Shown: positions 34,141-43,180 of the stretch, piece after piece
How positions within the stretch are numbered: the first letter of the stretch is position 1
Layout: the number at the start of each line of letters is the position of its first letter
DNA from: Caulobacter vibrioides
GTDB lineage: Bacteria > Pseudomonadota > Alphaproteobacteria > Caulobacterales > Caulobacteraceae
Assembly: GCF_002310375.3 (NCBI RefSeq)
Contig: NZ_CP023315.3
Span: 3,410,001 to 3,474,000, forward strand
Length of the DNA: 64,000 nt
Direction of reading: 5' to 3'
Translations under genes and position numbers: made by a program
Notes under the pieces: model-generated
The model's input: the letters and a program-made list of their open reading frames with translations, nothing else
Told to the model about the DNA's origin: nothing
Databases searched by the model: none

Positions 34141-35337
34141 ATGAACTTTCCGAGTGCAGAGCATCTCCCCCAGACCCCCCTCCTCGTCATCGATCGCGCG
34201 GCGCTGGAGCGAAACCTCGCCCGGATGCAGGCGCTGTGCGACGCCGCCGGCGTGCGCCTGCGGGCGCATGGCAAGACCCACAAGTGCTCGACGCTTGGCC
34301 GCCTGATCATCGAGCGCGGCGCGGTGGGTCTATGCTGCCAGACGATCGGCGAGGCTGAGGCCTATGTGGCGGGCGGAATCCACGACGTGCTGGTCACCGC
34401 CCCCTCCCCGCCCTGGGGCGCGGCGCGGCTGGCGGCGCTGGCCAAGACCGGCGCGCGGATCGGCGCAGTCGCCGACGACGAGGGCCAGATCGATCGGCTT
34501 TCGGACGCGGCCGTCGCCGCCGGCGTGACGCTGGACCTCGTGGTGGATCTGGATCTGGGCACCCACCGCGCCGGCGCCTATCCGAAGGACGCCCTGCGTC
34601 TGGCGCGCGCCGCCGACGCTGCGCCCGGCCTGCGCTTCGCCGGGCTGCAGGCCTATCTGGGGCATCTGCAGCACATGGACGACATCGCCCTGCGCCGCTC
34701 AGCCGACGAAACCGCCTTCGCCACTCTGAAGGCGCTGGTGGCCGAACTGACCGCCGCTGGCCTGCCGCCGCCCGTCGTGACCGGCGGCGGCACCGGCACG
34801 CATGCCTACGACCTGGCCTCGGGGGTCTATACCGAGCTGCAGGCCGGCTCGTATGCGGTGATGGACGTCGAATACGACGCTTGCGGCGCGCCTGACGGAG
34901 CGGCCTGGGGCTTCGAGCCGGCGATGGTTGTCGCCGCGACCGTGGTTTCGGCCAACCACAAGAGCCACGTCACCGTCGACGCCGGCTTCAAGGCGGTAGC
35001 GATGGACGGCCCGCCCGCCCGGGTGGTGTCCGGCGCCGCGCCGGGCGCGCTCTGGCGAGCCATGGGCGACGAGCACGGCATGATCGCCCACCCGAGCCTG
35101 ATCGACGTGCTGAAGGCCGGCGGTCGCGATCCGCTGGGCTTCGACAAGGCCGTCGCCGCCGCCGACGCCGATCCGGCCCGCGCCTGGCCCGCCGACGCGC
35201 CCAAGGTCGGCGATCTCGTCTGGCTGCAACCGGGCCACTGCGACCCGACCATCAACCTTTACGACGCCCTGCATGTCTGGGACGGGACGACGCTGGAGCG
35301 GTGGGTAGTCGACGGGCGGCGGGTGAGCACCCGTTAA
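34141..35337 (+). CDS. DSD1-family PLP enzyme (D-threonine aldolase / D-serine dehydratase-like)
   Basis: A 398-residue fold-type III PLP enzyme. The start MNFPSAEHLPQTPLLVIDRA follows GGAGGGAGAC. The PLP lysine lies in RAHGKTHKCS near residue 47, and TGGGTGTHAYD near 215 binds the phosphate. QPGHCDPTINLYDALHVW near 365 supplies the His and Cys that bind the catalytic metal in this group. Members cleave D-3-hydroxyamino acids or dehydrate D-serine. The neighbours include a serine/threonine dehydratase and L-serine ammonia-lyase, consistent with hydroxyamino acid catabolism. Confidence 0.88.
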   Translation: MNFPSAEHLPQTPLLVIDRAALERNLARMQALCDAAGVRLRAHGKTHKCSTLGRLIIERGAVGLCCQTIGEAEAYVAGGIHDVLVTAPSPPWGAARLAALAKTGARIGAVADDEGQIDRLSDAAVAAGVTLDLVVDLDLGTHRAGAYPKDALRLARAADAAPGLRFAGLQAYLGHLQHMDDIALRRSADETAFATLKALVAELTAAGLPPPVVTGGGTGTHAYDLASGVYTELQAGSYAVMDVEYDACGAPDGAAWGFEPAMVVAATVVSANHKSHVTVDAGFKAVAMDGPPARVVSGAAPGALWRAMGDEHGMIAHPSLIDVLKAGGRDPLGFDKAVAAADADPARAWPADAPKVGDLVWLQPGHCDPTINLYDALHVWDGTTLERWVVDGRRVSTR

Positions 35338-35340
35338 ACC

Positions 35341-35466
35341 GATCTCCCCGGCGATGCCGGGGTCCAGATCGAGCCCGCAAGCGCCTCCGACAATCGCGCT
35401 GTCTTTTGGCGCGAACACTCAAGATGCACCGGATGAATCTGGGCCCCGGCGTTCGCCGGGGAGGTC
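35341..35466. repeat. Long inverted repeat, family D
   Basis: GATCTCCCCGGCGATGCCGG... (35341-35369) is nearly complementary to ATCTGGGCCCCGGC...GGGGAGGTC (35437-35466), with a 67-bp interior. Each arm also contains its own small CCCCGGC/GCCGGGG hairpin. Confidence 0.75.
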
Positions 35467-35560
35467 GGGCCGTTGGGTAGCGGTAACGCACTTCCCCTTA
35501 GGGCAAGAGCGCTCTAGGGTCCGCGCCCAACGACAAGATTTGCTCCAAGAGGGCTTACCG

Positions 35561-37213
35561 ATGAAACGCCTGCTGCTCGCCACCGTCCTGATCGCCGCGC
35601 CCATGCTGGCGCACGCGTCCGACGCGCCCAAGATCGACCCCGCCAAGCTGACCGCCCACATCAAGACGCTGTCGTCGGACGCCTTCGAAGGGCGCGGCCC
35701 GGCCACCGAGGGCGAAACCAAGACCGTCGCCTACATCTCCGAGCAGATGAAAGCCGTGGGCCTGGAGCCCGGCGGCGACCTGAAGAACGGCAAGCGCCTG
35801 TGGACCCAGGACGTGCCGCTCAGCAAGTTCGACATCGACGGCCCGGTGACCGCCCACGTCATGGTCGGCGCCGACCACATCATGCTGAGCCAGGGCGAAC
35901 AGGTCGCCATCCGCGCGGCGATGACCAATGTGAACGCCGTCTCGATCAAGGACGCCCCGATCGTCTTCGCCGGCTACGGCGTCAAGGCGCCCGAGCGCAA
36001 CTGGGACGACTTCAAGGGGATGGACCTGAAGGGCAAGGTCGTGGTCGTGCTGATCAACGATCCGGACTTCGAGACCGGTTCCGGCGACTTCGGCGGCAAG
36101 GCCATGACCTATTATGGCCGCTGGACCTACAAGTTCGAGGAAGCCGCTCGCCAAGGCGCGGCCGGCCTGCTGATCGTCCACGAAACCGCGCCGGCCTCGT
36201 ACGGCTGGGCCACGGTCAAGAACTCCAACACCAACACGATGTTCGACATCGTCCGCCAGGAACCGGCCAAGCAACATCCGCCGATGGAAGGCTGGATCCA
36301 GCGCGACGTCGCCGTCGACCTGTTCAAGAAGGCCGGCCTCGACTTCGAGGCCCTGAAGAAGGCCGCGCAAAGCCGCGACTTCAAGCCGGTGCAACTGAAG
36401 GGCGCCACCTTCTCGGCTGACTACAAGGTCAAGCACGAGGTGATCATCTCCAAGAACGTCGTCGGCAAGGTCACCGGCGCCAAGCGCCCGGACGAGACCG
36501 TGATCTTCAGCGGCCACTGGGACCACCTGGGCGTGGGTCTGCCGGACGCCAAGGGCGACAAGATCTATAACGGCGCGGTCGACAACGCGACCGGCATCGC
36601 CGCCATGCTGGAGATGGGCCGCCTGGCCGCCAGCGGCCCCAAGCCGGACCGCTCGATGGTGTTCCTGGCCGTGACCGCCGAGGAAAAGGGCCTGCTGGGC
36701 TCGGAGTACTACGCGGCCAATCCGCTGTATCCGCTGGCCAAGACGGCGGGCGTCATCAACACCGACGCCCTGGACCCCACCGGCCCGGCCAAGGACTTCA
36801 CGATCTCGGGCAACGCCAAGCTGGATTTGCTGGACGACCTGATCGCCAAGGGTAAGGCCGTGGGCCGCACCTACACGCCCGATCCGGCCACCGAGGCCGG
36901 CTATTTCTACCGCTCGGACCACTTCCCGTTCGCCAAGCGCGGCGTGCCGGCGATCTCGTTCGGCTCGGGCGAGGACCTGGTCGAGGGCGGCGTCGCGGCG
37001 GGCAAGGCCGCCTCGGACGCCTATCGGATCAACGCCTACCACCAGCCCGCCGACGAGTGGAACGACAGCTGGCGCCTGGACGGCATGAGCGCCGACATCG
37101 CCCTGGTCTACAGCGTCGGCCGCGACCTGGCCGGCTCGACCCGCTGGCCCGAATGGGGTGGCGACTCCGAGTTCAAGGCCGCCCGCGACGCCAGCAAGGC
37201 GCAGCGGAAGTAG
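35561..37213 (+). CDS. Exported M28-family zinc aminopeptidase
   Basis: A 550-residue secreted peptidase. The signal peptide is MKRLLLATVLIAAPMLAHASDA, cleaved near residue 18-19. Residues about 130-270 form an inserted PA domain (APIVFAGYGVKAPERNWDDF). The catalytic M28 domain shows FSGHWDHLG (zinc His, near 312), GAVDNATGIAAML (bridging Asp), LAVTAEEKGLLGS (catalytic Glu pair), INTDAL and a C-terminal zinc His in YHQPADEW near 494. It probably trims peptides in the periplasm or outside. The ATG at 35561 follows AAGAGGG; the longer frame upstream is repeat DNA. Confidence 0.92.
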   Translation: MKRLLLATVLIAAPMLAHASDAPKIDPAKLTAHIKTLSSDAFEGRGPATEGETKTVAYISEQMKAVGLEPGGDLKNGKRLWTQDVPLSKFDIDGPVTAHVMVGADHIMLSQGEQVAIRAAMTNVNAVSIKDAPIVFAGYGVKAPERNWDDFKGMDLKGKVVVVLINDPDFETGSGDFGGKAMTYYGRWTYKFEEAARQGAAGLLIVHETAPASYGWATVKNSNTNTMFDIVRQEPAKQHPPMEGWIQRDVAVDLFKKAGLDFEALKKAAQSRDFKPVQLKGATFSADYKVKHEVIISKNVVGKVTGAKRPDETVIFSGHWDHLGVGLPDAKGDKIYNGAVDNATGIAAMLEMGRLAASGPKPDRSMVFLAVTAEEKGLLGSEYYAANPLYPLAKTAGVINTDALDPTGPAKDFTISGNAKLDLLDDLIAKGKAVGRTYTPDPATEAGYFYRSDHFPFAKRGVPAISFGSGEDLVEGGVAAGKAASDAYRINAYHQPADEWNDSWRLDGMSADIALVYSVGRDLAGSTRWPEWGGDSEFKAARDASKAQRK

Positions 37214-37224
37214 GCGTTGATAAC

Positions 37225-37324
37225 TGTCATCCCGGCCAAGCGCGCAGCGCGCCGAGCCGGGACCGCAGGAAGCTCCGCGCTTTCCGAGGTCCCGGGTCTC
37301 CGCTTCGCTCCGCCCGGGATGACA
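37225..37324. repeat. Palindromic intergenic repeat, family A variant
   Basis: TGTCATCCCGG (37225-37235) and CCGGGATGACA (37314-37324) are exact complements; the interior differs from the 18048/34007 copies. It lies between the peptidase and sdaA. Confidence 0.85.
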
Positions 37325-37347
37325 CCCTGAGTTTGCGACCTTCCCCC

Positions 37348-38736
37348 ATGACCGCCTCCGTCTTCGACCTCTTTAAACTCGGCGTCGGCCCGTCGAGCAG
37401 CCACACCATGGGGCCGATGACGGCCGCGGTGCTGTTCATCGGCCGCCTGCGCGACGCCGGGAAGCTGGCCGCCGTCGCGCGGGTGGAGACGCGGCTCTAT
37501 GCCTCCCTGGCCCTGACCGGGAAGGGGCACGCGACCGACCGCGCGGTGATCCTGGGGCTGATGGGCTTCGTGCCCGCGGACCTGGATCCCGACGCCGGCG
37601 AAGCGGCCCTGCTGGCGTGTCAGGCCAGCCAGTCGCTGAAGCTGGGCGATGAGGTCGATATCGCCTTCGACGCGGCGCGAGACATCGTCTGGCTGGGCCA
37701 TGAGCGCCTGCCGCAACATCCGAACGGCTTGACCTTCGCCGCCTATGACAAAGCCGGTCAGGCTCTGGCCGAGCGCACCTATTTCTCGATCGGCGGCGGC
37801 TTTGTCCGTGACGAGGCCGAGATGGGCCGCAACGTCCCGCCCGACGAAGGTCCCGCCATCCCCTTTCCGTTCGAAAGCGCCGCCGACCTGCTGGAACGCG
37901 CCGAGCAGGCGGGCCTGTCGATCGCCGAGGTCATGGCCGCCAACGAGCGCGCGCGGATGAGCCAGGGCGAGATGGACGCCGGCCTCGACCGCATCTTCGG
38001 CGCCATGGAGGCCTGTATCGATCGCGGCATGCGCCAGGAGGGCGTCCTGCCGGGCGGCCTGACCGTCAAGCGCCGCGCCCGCCAGATCCATCAGACCATC
38101 CAGGGCCGGATGGAGCGCCAGATGAGTGATCCGCTGGCGGCGATGGACTTCGTCAACCTGTGGGCCATGGCGGTCAACGAAGAGAACGCCGCCGGCGGCC
38201 GCGTCGTCACCGCCCCCACCAACGGCGCGGCGGGGCTGATCCCGGCCGTGCTGCGGTTCTTCGTCCGGTTCTACAAGGGCACGCCCGAGCAGATCCGCAC
38301 GTTCCTGCTCACTGCGGCCGCGATCGGCGCGCTCTACAAGCGCAACGCCTCGATCAGCGGCGCCGAGGTCGGCTGCCAAGGCGAGGTGGGCGTGGCCTGC
38401 TCCATGGCGGCGGCGGGCCTGGCGGCCGCGCTGGGCGGGACCAACGCCCAGATCGAGAACGCCGCCGAGATCGGCATGGAGCACAATCTGGGCCTCACCT
38501 GCGACCCGATCGGCGGCCTCGTGCAGATCCCCTGCATCGAACGCAACGCCATGGGCGCCATCAAGGCCATCGACGCCGCCCGCCTGGCCCTGCTGGGCGA
38601 TGGCCAGCACTCCGTGTCGCTCGACAAAGTGATCGCCACCATGAAGCGCACCGGCGAGGACATGAACGAGATCTACAAGGAGACCTCGATGGGGGGTCTG
38701 GCGGTGGGTCTGTCGGTGAACCGGGTGGAGTGTTGA
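37348..38736 (+). CDS. sdaA: L-serine ammonia-lyase (iron-sulfur)
   Basis: A 462-residue enzyme of the single-chain L-serine dehydratase type. The N-terminal beta domain starts [20 protein letters not shown]. The alpha domain has [20 protein letters not shown] near residue 284 and the cysteines for the 4Fe-4S cluster in [20 protein letters not shown] and [20 protein letters not shown] near 349-410. It deaminates L-serine to pyruvate and is oxygen-sensitive by family. No clear ribosome site precedes the ATG (TTCCCCCATG), but the start matches the family exactly. Confidence 0.95.
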   Translation: MTASVFDLFKLGVGPSSSHTMGPMTAAVLFIGRLRDAGKLAAVARVETRLYASLALTGKGHATDRAVILGLMGFVPADLDPDAGEAALLACQASQSLKLGDEVDIAFDAARDIVWLGHERLPQHPNGLTFAAYDKAGQALAERTYFSIGGGFVRDEAEMGRNVPPDEGPAIPFPFESAADLLERAEQAGLSIAEVMAANERARMSQGEMDAGLDRIFGAMEACIDRGMRQEGVLPGGLTVKRRARQIHQTIQGRMERQMSDPLAAMDFVNLWAMAVNEENAAGGRVVTAPTNGAAGLIPAVLRFFVRFYKGTPEQIRTFLLTAAAIGALYKRNASISGAEVGCQGEVGVACSMAAAGLAAALGGTNAQIENAAEIGMEHNLGLTCDPIGGLVQIPCIERNAMGAIKAIDAARLALLGDGQHSVSLDKVIATMKRTGEDMNEIYKETSMGGLAVGLSVNRVEC

Positions 38737-38747
38737 GGGCGCCATAA

Positions 38748-38866
38748 GCGCCCCCTCCACCGCTTCGCGGTCCCCCTCCCCCGTTGCACGGGGGAGGATG
38801 AATTTCCTCCTCCCCCGCATCGCGGGGGAGGTGTCACGATGCGTCAGCATCGTGACGGAGGGGGCG
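38748..38866. repeat. Palindromic intergenic repeat, family B
   Basis: The ends GCGCCCCCTCC and GGAGGGGGCGC are complementary, with internal CCTCCTCCCCCGC arms. It lies between sdaA and the DUF72 gene. Confidence 0.8.
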
Positions 38867-38934
38867 CTATTGCCTCTCGACGCCCCACAAAACCTCGCCT
38901 AGTTTTCGCGGGAACATCAAGGGAACACGCGCAC

Positions 38935-39684
38935 ATGGGCAAGATCCGAACCGGCATCGGCGGCTGGACGTTCGAGCCGTGGCGCGGGACGTTCTATCCC
39001 GATGATCTCAAGCAGAAGGACGAGCTGAAATACGCCGCGTCCAAGCTGACCAGCCTCGAGATCAACGGCACCTACTATTCGACCTTCAAGCCCAACAGCT
39101 GGATGAAGTGGCGCGACGAGACGCCGGACGACTTCGTGTTCGCGGTCAAGGCCAGCCGCTTCTGCACCAACCGCCGGGTGCTGTCGGAGAACAACGACTC
39201 GCTGGAGAAATTCCTGTCCCAGGGCCTGGAAGAGCTGGGCCCCAAGCTTGGCCCCATCAACTGGCAGTTCATGGCGACCAAGAAGTTCGATCCGGCGGAT
39301 TTCGAGGGATTTCTGAAATTACTGCCAAACGAGCAGAAGGGTGTGCGCCTGCGCCATGCGATGGAGGTGCGCAGCCCGACCTTCGCCTGCCAGCAGTTCT
39401 ACGACCTCTGCGCCCAGTACGGCGTGGCCATCGTCTACGCCGTCGACGACGAGGCGCCCGAATGGCCGCGCATCGACCAGCCGACCGCCGACTTCACCTA
39501 TGCCCGCCTGATGTGCAGCCGCGAGGACGAGCCGACGGGCATGACGTCCGAGGAGCTGGATGGGGTGGTCGCCCAGACGCGGCAGTGGGCCGAACGCGGC
39601 GACGTGTTCGCCTACTTCATCGCCGGGGCCAAGGTGCGTAACCCGGCGGCGGCGATGGCGTTGATAGGGAAGCTGGAGGGCTGA
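38935..39684 (+). CDS. DUF72 family protein (TIM-barrel, YecE-like)
   Basis: A 249-residue protein of the DUF72/YecE family. It shows IRTGIGGWTFEPWRGTFYP at about 3-21, LEINGTYYSTF near 42, FVFAVKASRFCTNRR near 68 and the C-terminal YFIAGAKVRNPAAAMAL. The fold is TIM-barrel-like. The biochemical function is not established; structural links to endonuclease IV-type barrels have been suggested. The ATG at 38935 follows AAGGGAAC. The 32-codon frame extension upstream runs into repeat B and is rejected. Confidence 0.9.
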   Translation: MGKIRTGIGGWTFEPWRGTFYPDDLKQKDELKYAASKLTSLEINGTYYSTFKPNSWMKWRDETPDDFVFAVKASRFCTNRRVLSENNDSLEKFLSQGLEELGPKLGPINWQFMATKKFDPADFEGFLKLLPNEQKGVRLRHAMEVRSPTFACQQFYDLCAQYGVAIVYAVDDEAPEWPRIDQPTADFTYARLMCSREDEPTGMTSEELDGVVAQTRQWAERGDVFAYFIAGAKVRNPAAAMALIGKLEG

Positions 39685-39823
39685 CTCCCTCTCCCATAGG
39701 GAGAGGGTTGGGGTGAGGGGTTACCGCGGCCGACGGAGCGCCGGCACGCCGTCAGACTCCGTAACCCCTCACCCTCCCATTGCTTCGCGACGGGCCCCTC
39801 CCTCTCCCTATGGGAGAGGGGTT
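39685..39823. repeat. Inverted repeat GTAACCCCTCACCC / CCTCTCCC family
   Basis: CCCTCTCCC.TAGGGAGAGGG, GGGGTGAGGGGTTAC (to 39724), then GTAACCCCTCACC (from 39761) and CCCTCTCCCTATGGGAGAGGGG. The right hairpin is followed by TTTT and could end transcription of the DUF72 gene. Confidence 0.75.
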
Positions 39824-39827
39824 TTCC

Positions 39828-40613
39828 TCAAACCTTCTTCGGAAACCACGGCACGAACCCACTCGTCCGCGCGACATACTCTTCATACCCCGGCTTGCTC
39901 TTGCGCATCTTGCCTTCCGTGGTCGGCACGCCGCTCCACTTGGTCAGCAGGAAGGTCATCAACAGCGGACCCGGCAGGGCCAAGGCGCCCAGGCCCGTCT
40001 CGGCGGCGATCAGGTAGAGACCCCACCAGACGCAGGCGTCGCCGAAATAGTTGGGGTGGCGGGTATAGCGCCACAGGCCCTTGTCCATGACCTTGCCGGC
40101 GTTGTCGGGATTGGCCTTGAAGGCGGTCAGCTGAGCGTCGCCGATGGTCTCGAACAGGATGCCGACGATCGTCAGGGCCGCGCCGGCATAGGCCAGACCG
40201 CCCAGCACGCCCGACCCCTGCCCCAGCTGCACCGGCAGGGCGACGAAGTAGCTCAGCACCGCCTGCAGGCCGAACACGATGATCAGAGACGTCGTGGCGA
40301 AGTTCCAGCGCTTGGTCTTCTCATAATGGGCGAAGATCGCGACATAGCGGCGATCCGCGCCGTGCTTGCGCCAGCGCCACAACAGATAGAGCCCCAGCCG
40401 TGCCGCCCACAGGGTGCAGAGGCCCGTCAGCAGCAGGCCATGCGGGGTGTGCTGCCCCTGCAGCAGGGTGCTCCAGGCCAGCAAGGCCATGCTGGGACCC
40501 CACCAGGCGTCGATGAAGCTGACGTCCTTCGTCCGTAGACTGACGGCCCAAAGGGCGAGGAATGCGACCGCCGAGACGGCGGCGTTGACGGCGAGGATGC
40601 TCAGCAGGGACAT
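39828..40613 (-). CDS. DUF1295 / steroid 5-alpha-reductase-fold membrane protein
   Basis: A 261-residue protein with about six or seven transmembrane helices. The diagnostic C-terminal motif is present: GLWRYTRHPNYFGDACVWWG near residue 179, followed by KPGYEEYVARTSGFVPWFPKK. That pattern marks the DUF1295 branch of the isoprenylcysteine methyltransferase / steroid reductase superfamily; the activity of bacterial members is mostly unknown. MSLLSILAVN at 40613 begins the first helix; the upstream in-frame extension lies in repeat B. Confidence 0.87.
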   Translation of the reverse strand: MSLLSILAVNAAVSAVAFLALWAVSLRTKDVSFIDAWWGPSMALLAWSTLLQGQHTPHGLLLTGLCTLWAARLGLYLLWRWRKHGADRRYVAIFAHYEKTKRWNFATTSLIIVFGLQAVLSYFVALPVQLGQGSGVLGGLAYAGAALTIVGILFETIGDAQLTAFKANPDNAGKVMDKGLWRYTRHPNYFGDACVWWGLYLIAAETGLGALALPGPLLMTFLLTKWSGVPTTEGKMRKSKPGYEEYVARTSGFVPWFPKKV

Positions 40614-40664
40614 GGAGGGCTCTGGCGGAAGACTGCGGTGGATACGGGCGAAGATCGGTACTGG

Positions 40665-40780
40665 ATCCTCCCCCCGACGGGGGAGGTGTCGACGCGTAGC
40701 GGCGACGGAGGGGGAAGAGACAAGATCAGCAAGATCTCCCCCTCCGGCGCTTCGCGCCACCTCCCCCGCTCGGGGGAGGA
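40665..40780. repeat. Palindromic intergenic repeat, family B
   Basis: ATCCTCCCCCCGACGGGGGA at the left and CTCCCCCGCTCGGGGGAGGA at the right enclose GACGGAGGGGGAAG and CCCCCTCCGGCGC. It fills the 176-bp gap. Confidence 0.8.
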
Positions 40781-40789
40781 CTTTGATCC

Positions 40790-42013
40790 CTACGTCCCCA
40801 CGACAAAACTCACGGTCGTGGTGGTCGATCCCCCGATGTTCAGGGTCTGGACCGTCTTGGCCCCCTCGACCTGATAGTCGCCGGCCTGGCCGGTGGTCTG
40901 TTTCCAGGCGTCCAGCACCATGCGCACGCCGGTGGCGCCGACCGGATGGCCCGTGCCGATCAGGCCGCCCGAAGGGTTGATCGGCAGCTTGCCGCCGATG
41001 GCGATGTCGCCGTTCTCGACGGCCTTCCAGCTCTCGCCGGGCGCCGTAAGGCCCAGGTGGTCGATGGCCATGTATTCGGTGGCGGTGAAGCAGTCGTGGG
41101 TCTCGACCGCGTCGAGGCCCGAGACGTCGGGCGCGATCCCGGCCCGGGCGCGGGCGTCGAGAATGGCGCGGCGCACCTGCGGGAAGATGTAGTCCTGGTC
41201 GCGGCTGGCTTCGATCTTCCGCGCATAGCTGAGCGGCGCCGAGCGATGGCCCCAGCCCTTGATGCGGGGAATGCTGGTGAGCGCGATCCCGCGCTTGTCG
41301 GCATAGGCCTGGGCGCGCTTTTCCGAGGCCAGGAAAACGACGGCCGAGCCGTCGGTGACCTGACCGCAGTCCTGTTTGCGCGTGCGGCCCTCGACGACCG
41401 GATTGGCGACCTCGTCGGCGGTGAAAGCGTCGGGCCCGAAGTTCCAGCCGCGGGTCTGGGCGTTGGGATTGCGCTTGCCGTTGGCGAAATTGACCTCGGC
41501 GATGCCCATCAGGTGTTCGTACTTCAGCCCATAGCGGCGGTCATACTCGTCGGCGAGGTCGGAGAAGGCGCGCGGCCATAGGAAGCGGGCGTCCTGGAAC
41601 TCGTGTCCGACCCAGGCCGCGCTGCCCAGGTTCTCGGCCGCTTTCTGGCCAGGGACGTTGCGCATCTGCTCGACGCCGACCACGCAGGCCAGATCATAGC
41701 GCCCGGCCTCGATCTCGGCGGCCGCCGCGAGGATGGCGATGCTGCCCGAGGCGCAGGCCGCCTCGTGGCGCGCGGTCGGCAGGCCGTCGAACGCCGGATG
41801 CACCAGACCGAACATGCCGCCCAGGTGCCCCTGGCCGGCGAACAGCTCGGCGGCGAAGTTGCCGACATGGCCGGTGTCGACGTCCTCGGGATCAAGGTCC
41901 ACGGCGGCCAGGCCCTCGCCCACCGCTTCGGCGAAGGCGTCGGCCAGCTCGCGGCCCTCGCGGCTCCAGTTGGCGGCGAAATCGCTCTGCCAACCGCCCA
42001 GCACATAGACCAT
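40790..42013 (-). CDS. Thiolase-family acetyltransferase (SCP-x type)
   Basis: A 407-residue thiolase-fold enzyme. The nucleophilic cysteine lies in HEAACASGSIAIL near residue 86, the catalytic His in GTGHPVGATGVRM near 357 and the C-terminal loop in QTLNIGGSTTTTVSFV, where the second cysteine of biosynthetic thiolases is replaced, as in SCP2-type degradative or non-condensing members. It is divergent from the HxlR regulator and likely controlled by it. The role is in acyl-CoA degradation; the substrate is unknown. Confidence 0.87.
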   Translation of the reverse strand: MVYVLGGWQSDFAANWSREGRELADAFAEAVGEGLAAVDLDPEDVDTGHVGNFAAELFAGQGHLGGMFGLVHPAFDGLPTARHEAACASGSIAILAAAAEIEAGRYDLACVVGVEQMRNVPGQKAAENLGSAAWVGHEFQDARFLWPRAFSDLADEYDRRYGLKYEHLMGIAEVNFANGKRNPNAQTRGWNFGPDAFTADEVANPVVEGRTRKQDCGQVTDGSAVVFLASEKRAQAYADKRGIALTSIPRIKGWGHRSAPLSYARKIEASRDQDYIFPQVRRAILDARARAGIAPDVSGLDAVETHDCFTATEYMAIDHLGLTAPGESWKAVENGDIAIGGKLPINPSGGLIGTGHPVGATGVRMVLDAWKQTTGQAGDYQVEGAKTVQTLNIGGSTTTTVSFVVGT

Positions 42014-42024
42014 GGCTCACCCCC

Positions 42025-42054
42025 GCTTGTTTTAGTTAGTTCGATTATACAAGC
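42025..42054. promoter_or_regulatory. Candidate HxlR operator in the thiolase/regulator promoter
   Basis: GCTTGT (42025-42030) and ACAAGC (42049-42054) form an inverted repeat over an AT-rich 18-bp centre in the 110-bp divergent region. The AT-rich tract also could hold promoter boxes for both genes. Confidence 0.45.
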
Positions 42055-42123
42055 GACTTGTCCGGAGTCCACGCCATCAGCGAACATTGACTCGTCAGAC
42101 CGAAACGGCCCACCAAGCCCGCC

Positions 42124-43077
42124 ATGGTCCCGCCGACGGCTCCAGACACTGCCCGGACGGCGCTGGTACGCCGCAGTTCAGCCGCCCGCGCGCTGAACCT
42201 GATCGGCGATCGCTGGACCCTTCTGGTGCTCTACGCCGCCTTCATGGGCGTCACCCGCTTCGACGGCTTCGTCGAGATGACCGGCGTGGCCCGCTCTCTG
42301 CTGACCGATCGTCTCAAGCGCCTGGAGACCGGCGGCGTGCTGGAGCGACGGCTCTATCAAGAGCGCCCGCCCCGCTCTGAATACCGCCTGACGCCCATGG
42401 GCCGGGATCTCTATGACTCAGCGCTGATGCTGCTGGGCTGGGAGATGCGCTGGCGCTTTGATCCAACCTGCCCTTCGCACCAGATCGTCCACACGACCTG
42501 CGGTCAGCCGCTGAAGCCGATCCTGTGCTGCGCAGCGTGCGGCGAGGCGATGAAGGTCCGCGACATCACCCTGTCGCCCGGTCCGGGCGCGGGCCTCGAG
42601 CCCGCCCCGCGCGCCCGGCACTCGCGCCGCGCCAGCCACGACGACGTCGGCGGTCAGGCGCTGCATCCGATGCTGGAACGCGGCATCGAGGTGCTGGGCG
42701 ACCGCTGGACCGCCCACGTCGTCGCCGGCGCCTTCTATGGCCTGCGCCGCTTCAAGGATTTCCAGGACGAACTGAAGGTCGCCAGCAACATCCTGACCGA
42801 TCGCCTGGAGCGGTTGGTGGCGCGCCGCATGCTGGAGAAGGTCCGCTACCAGGAAAAGCCGGAACGCTGGGAGTATCGGCTCACCCAGGAAGGGCGCGAC
42901 CTCTTCCCGCTGATTGCGGCGCTGATGGCCTGGGGTGATCGCTGGCTGTCAGGAAACGAGGGACCTCCGGAAATCCTGACACACCTTTGCGGCGCGCGGC
43001 TGGAGCCGGTGGTGCGATGCGGGGCATGCGATGGCGCGGTGGATACCAGCAATACCCGGCTCGAATCCTCCTCCTAG
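42124..43077 (+). CDS. Tandem-domain HxlR transcriptional regulator
   Basis: A 317-residue protein with two HxlR winged-helix domains in one chain. The first (about 15-105) has LNLIGDRWTLLVLYAAFMG and LLTDRLKRLETGGVLERRLY; the second (about 180-280) has IEVLGDRWTAHVVAGAFYG and ILTDRLERLVARRMLEKVRY. Each is followed by a small cysteine module (HTTCGQPL with CCAACGEA; HLCGARLEPVVRCGACDG) that may bind zinc. Family members are usually about 110-150 residues and act as dimers, so this is a covalent dimer. It is divergent from the thiolase gene. Its last codons come from a family B repeat. Confidence 0.88.
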   Translation: MVPPTAPDTARTALVRRSSAARALNLIGDRWTLLVLYAAFMGVTRFDGFVEMTGVARSLLTDRLKRLETGGVLERRLYQERPPRSEYRLTPMGRDLYDSALMLLGWEMRWRFDPTCPSHQIVHTTCGQPLKPILCCAACGEAMKVRDITLSPGPGAGLEPAPRARHSRRASHDDVGGQALHPMLERGIEVLGDRWTAHVVAGAFYGLRRFKDFQDELKVASNILTDRLERLVARRMLEKVRYQEKPERWEYRLTQEGRDLFPLIAALMAWGDRWLSGNEGPPEILTHLCGARLEPVVRCGACDGAVDTSNTRLESSS

Positions 43078-43180
43078 CGGGGGAGGTGTCGCCGCAGGCG
43101 ACGGAGGGGGAAGTTCTGCGGCGCCTGCCGCCTCCCCTCTCCGGTCGCTATGCGACCACTTCCCCCATAGGGGGAGGATT
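43065..43180. repeat. Palindromic repeat, family B, reaching into two gene ends
   Basis: ATCCTCCTCCTAGCGGGGGA (43065-) and CCCCCATAGGGGGAGGAT (to 43179) are the arms. The HxlR stop codon (43075-43077) lies in the left arm and the epimerase stop abuts the right arm. Confidence 0.8.
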
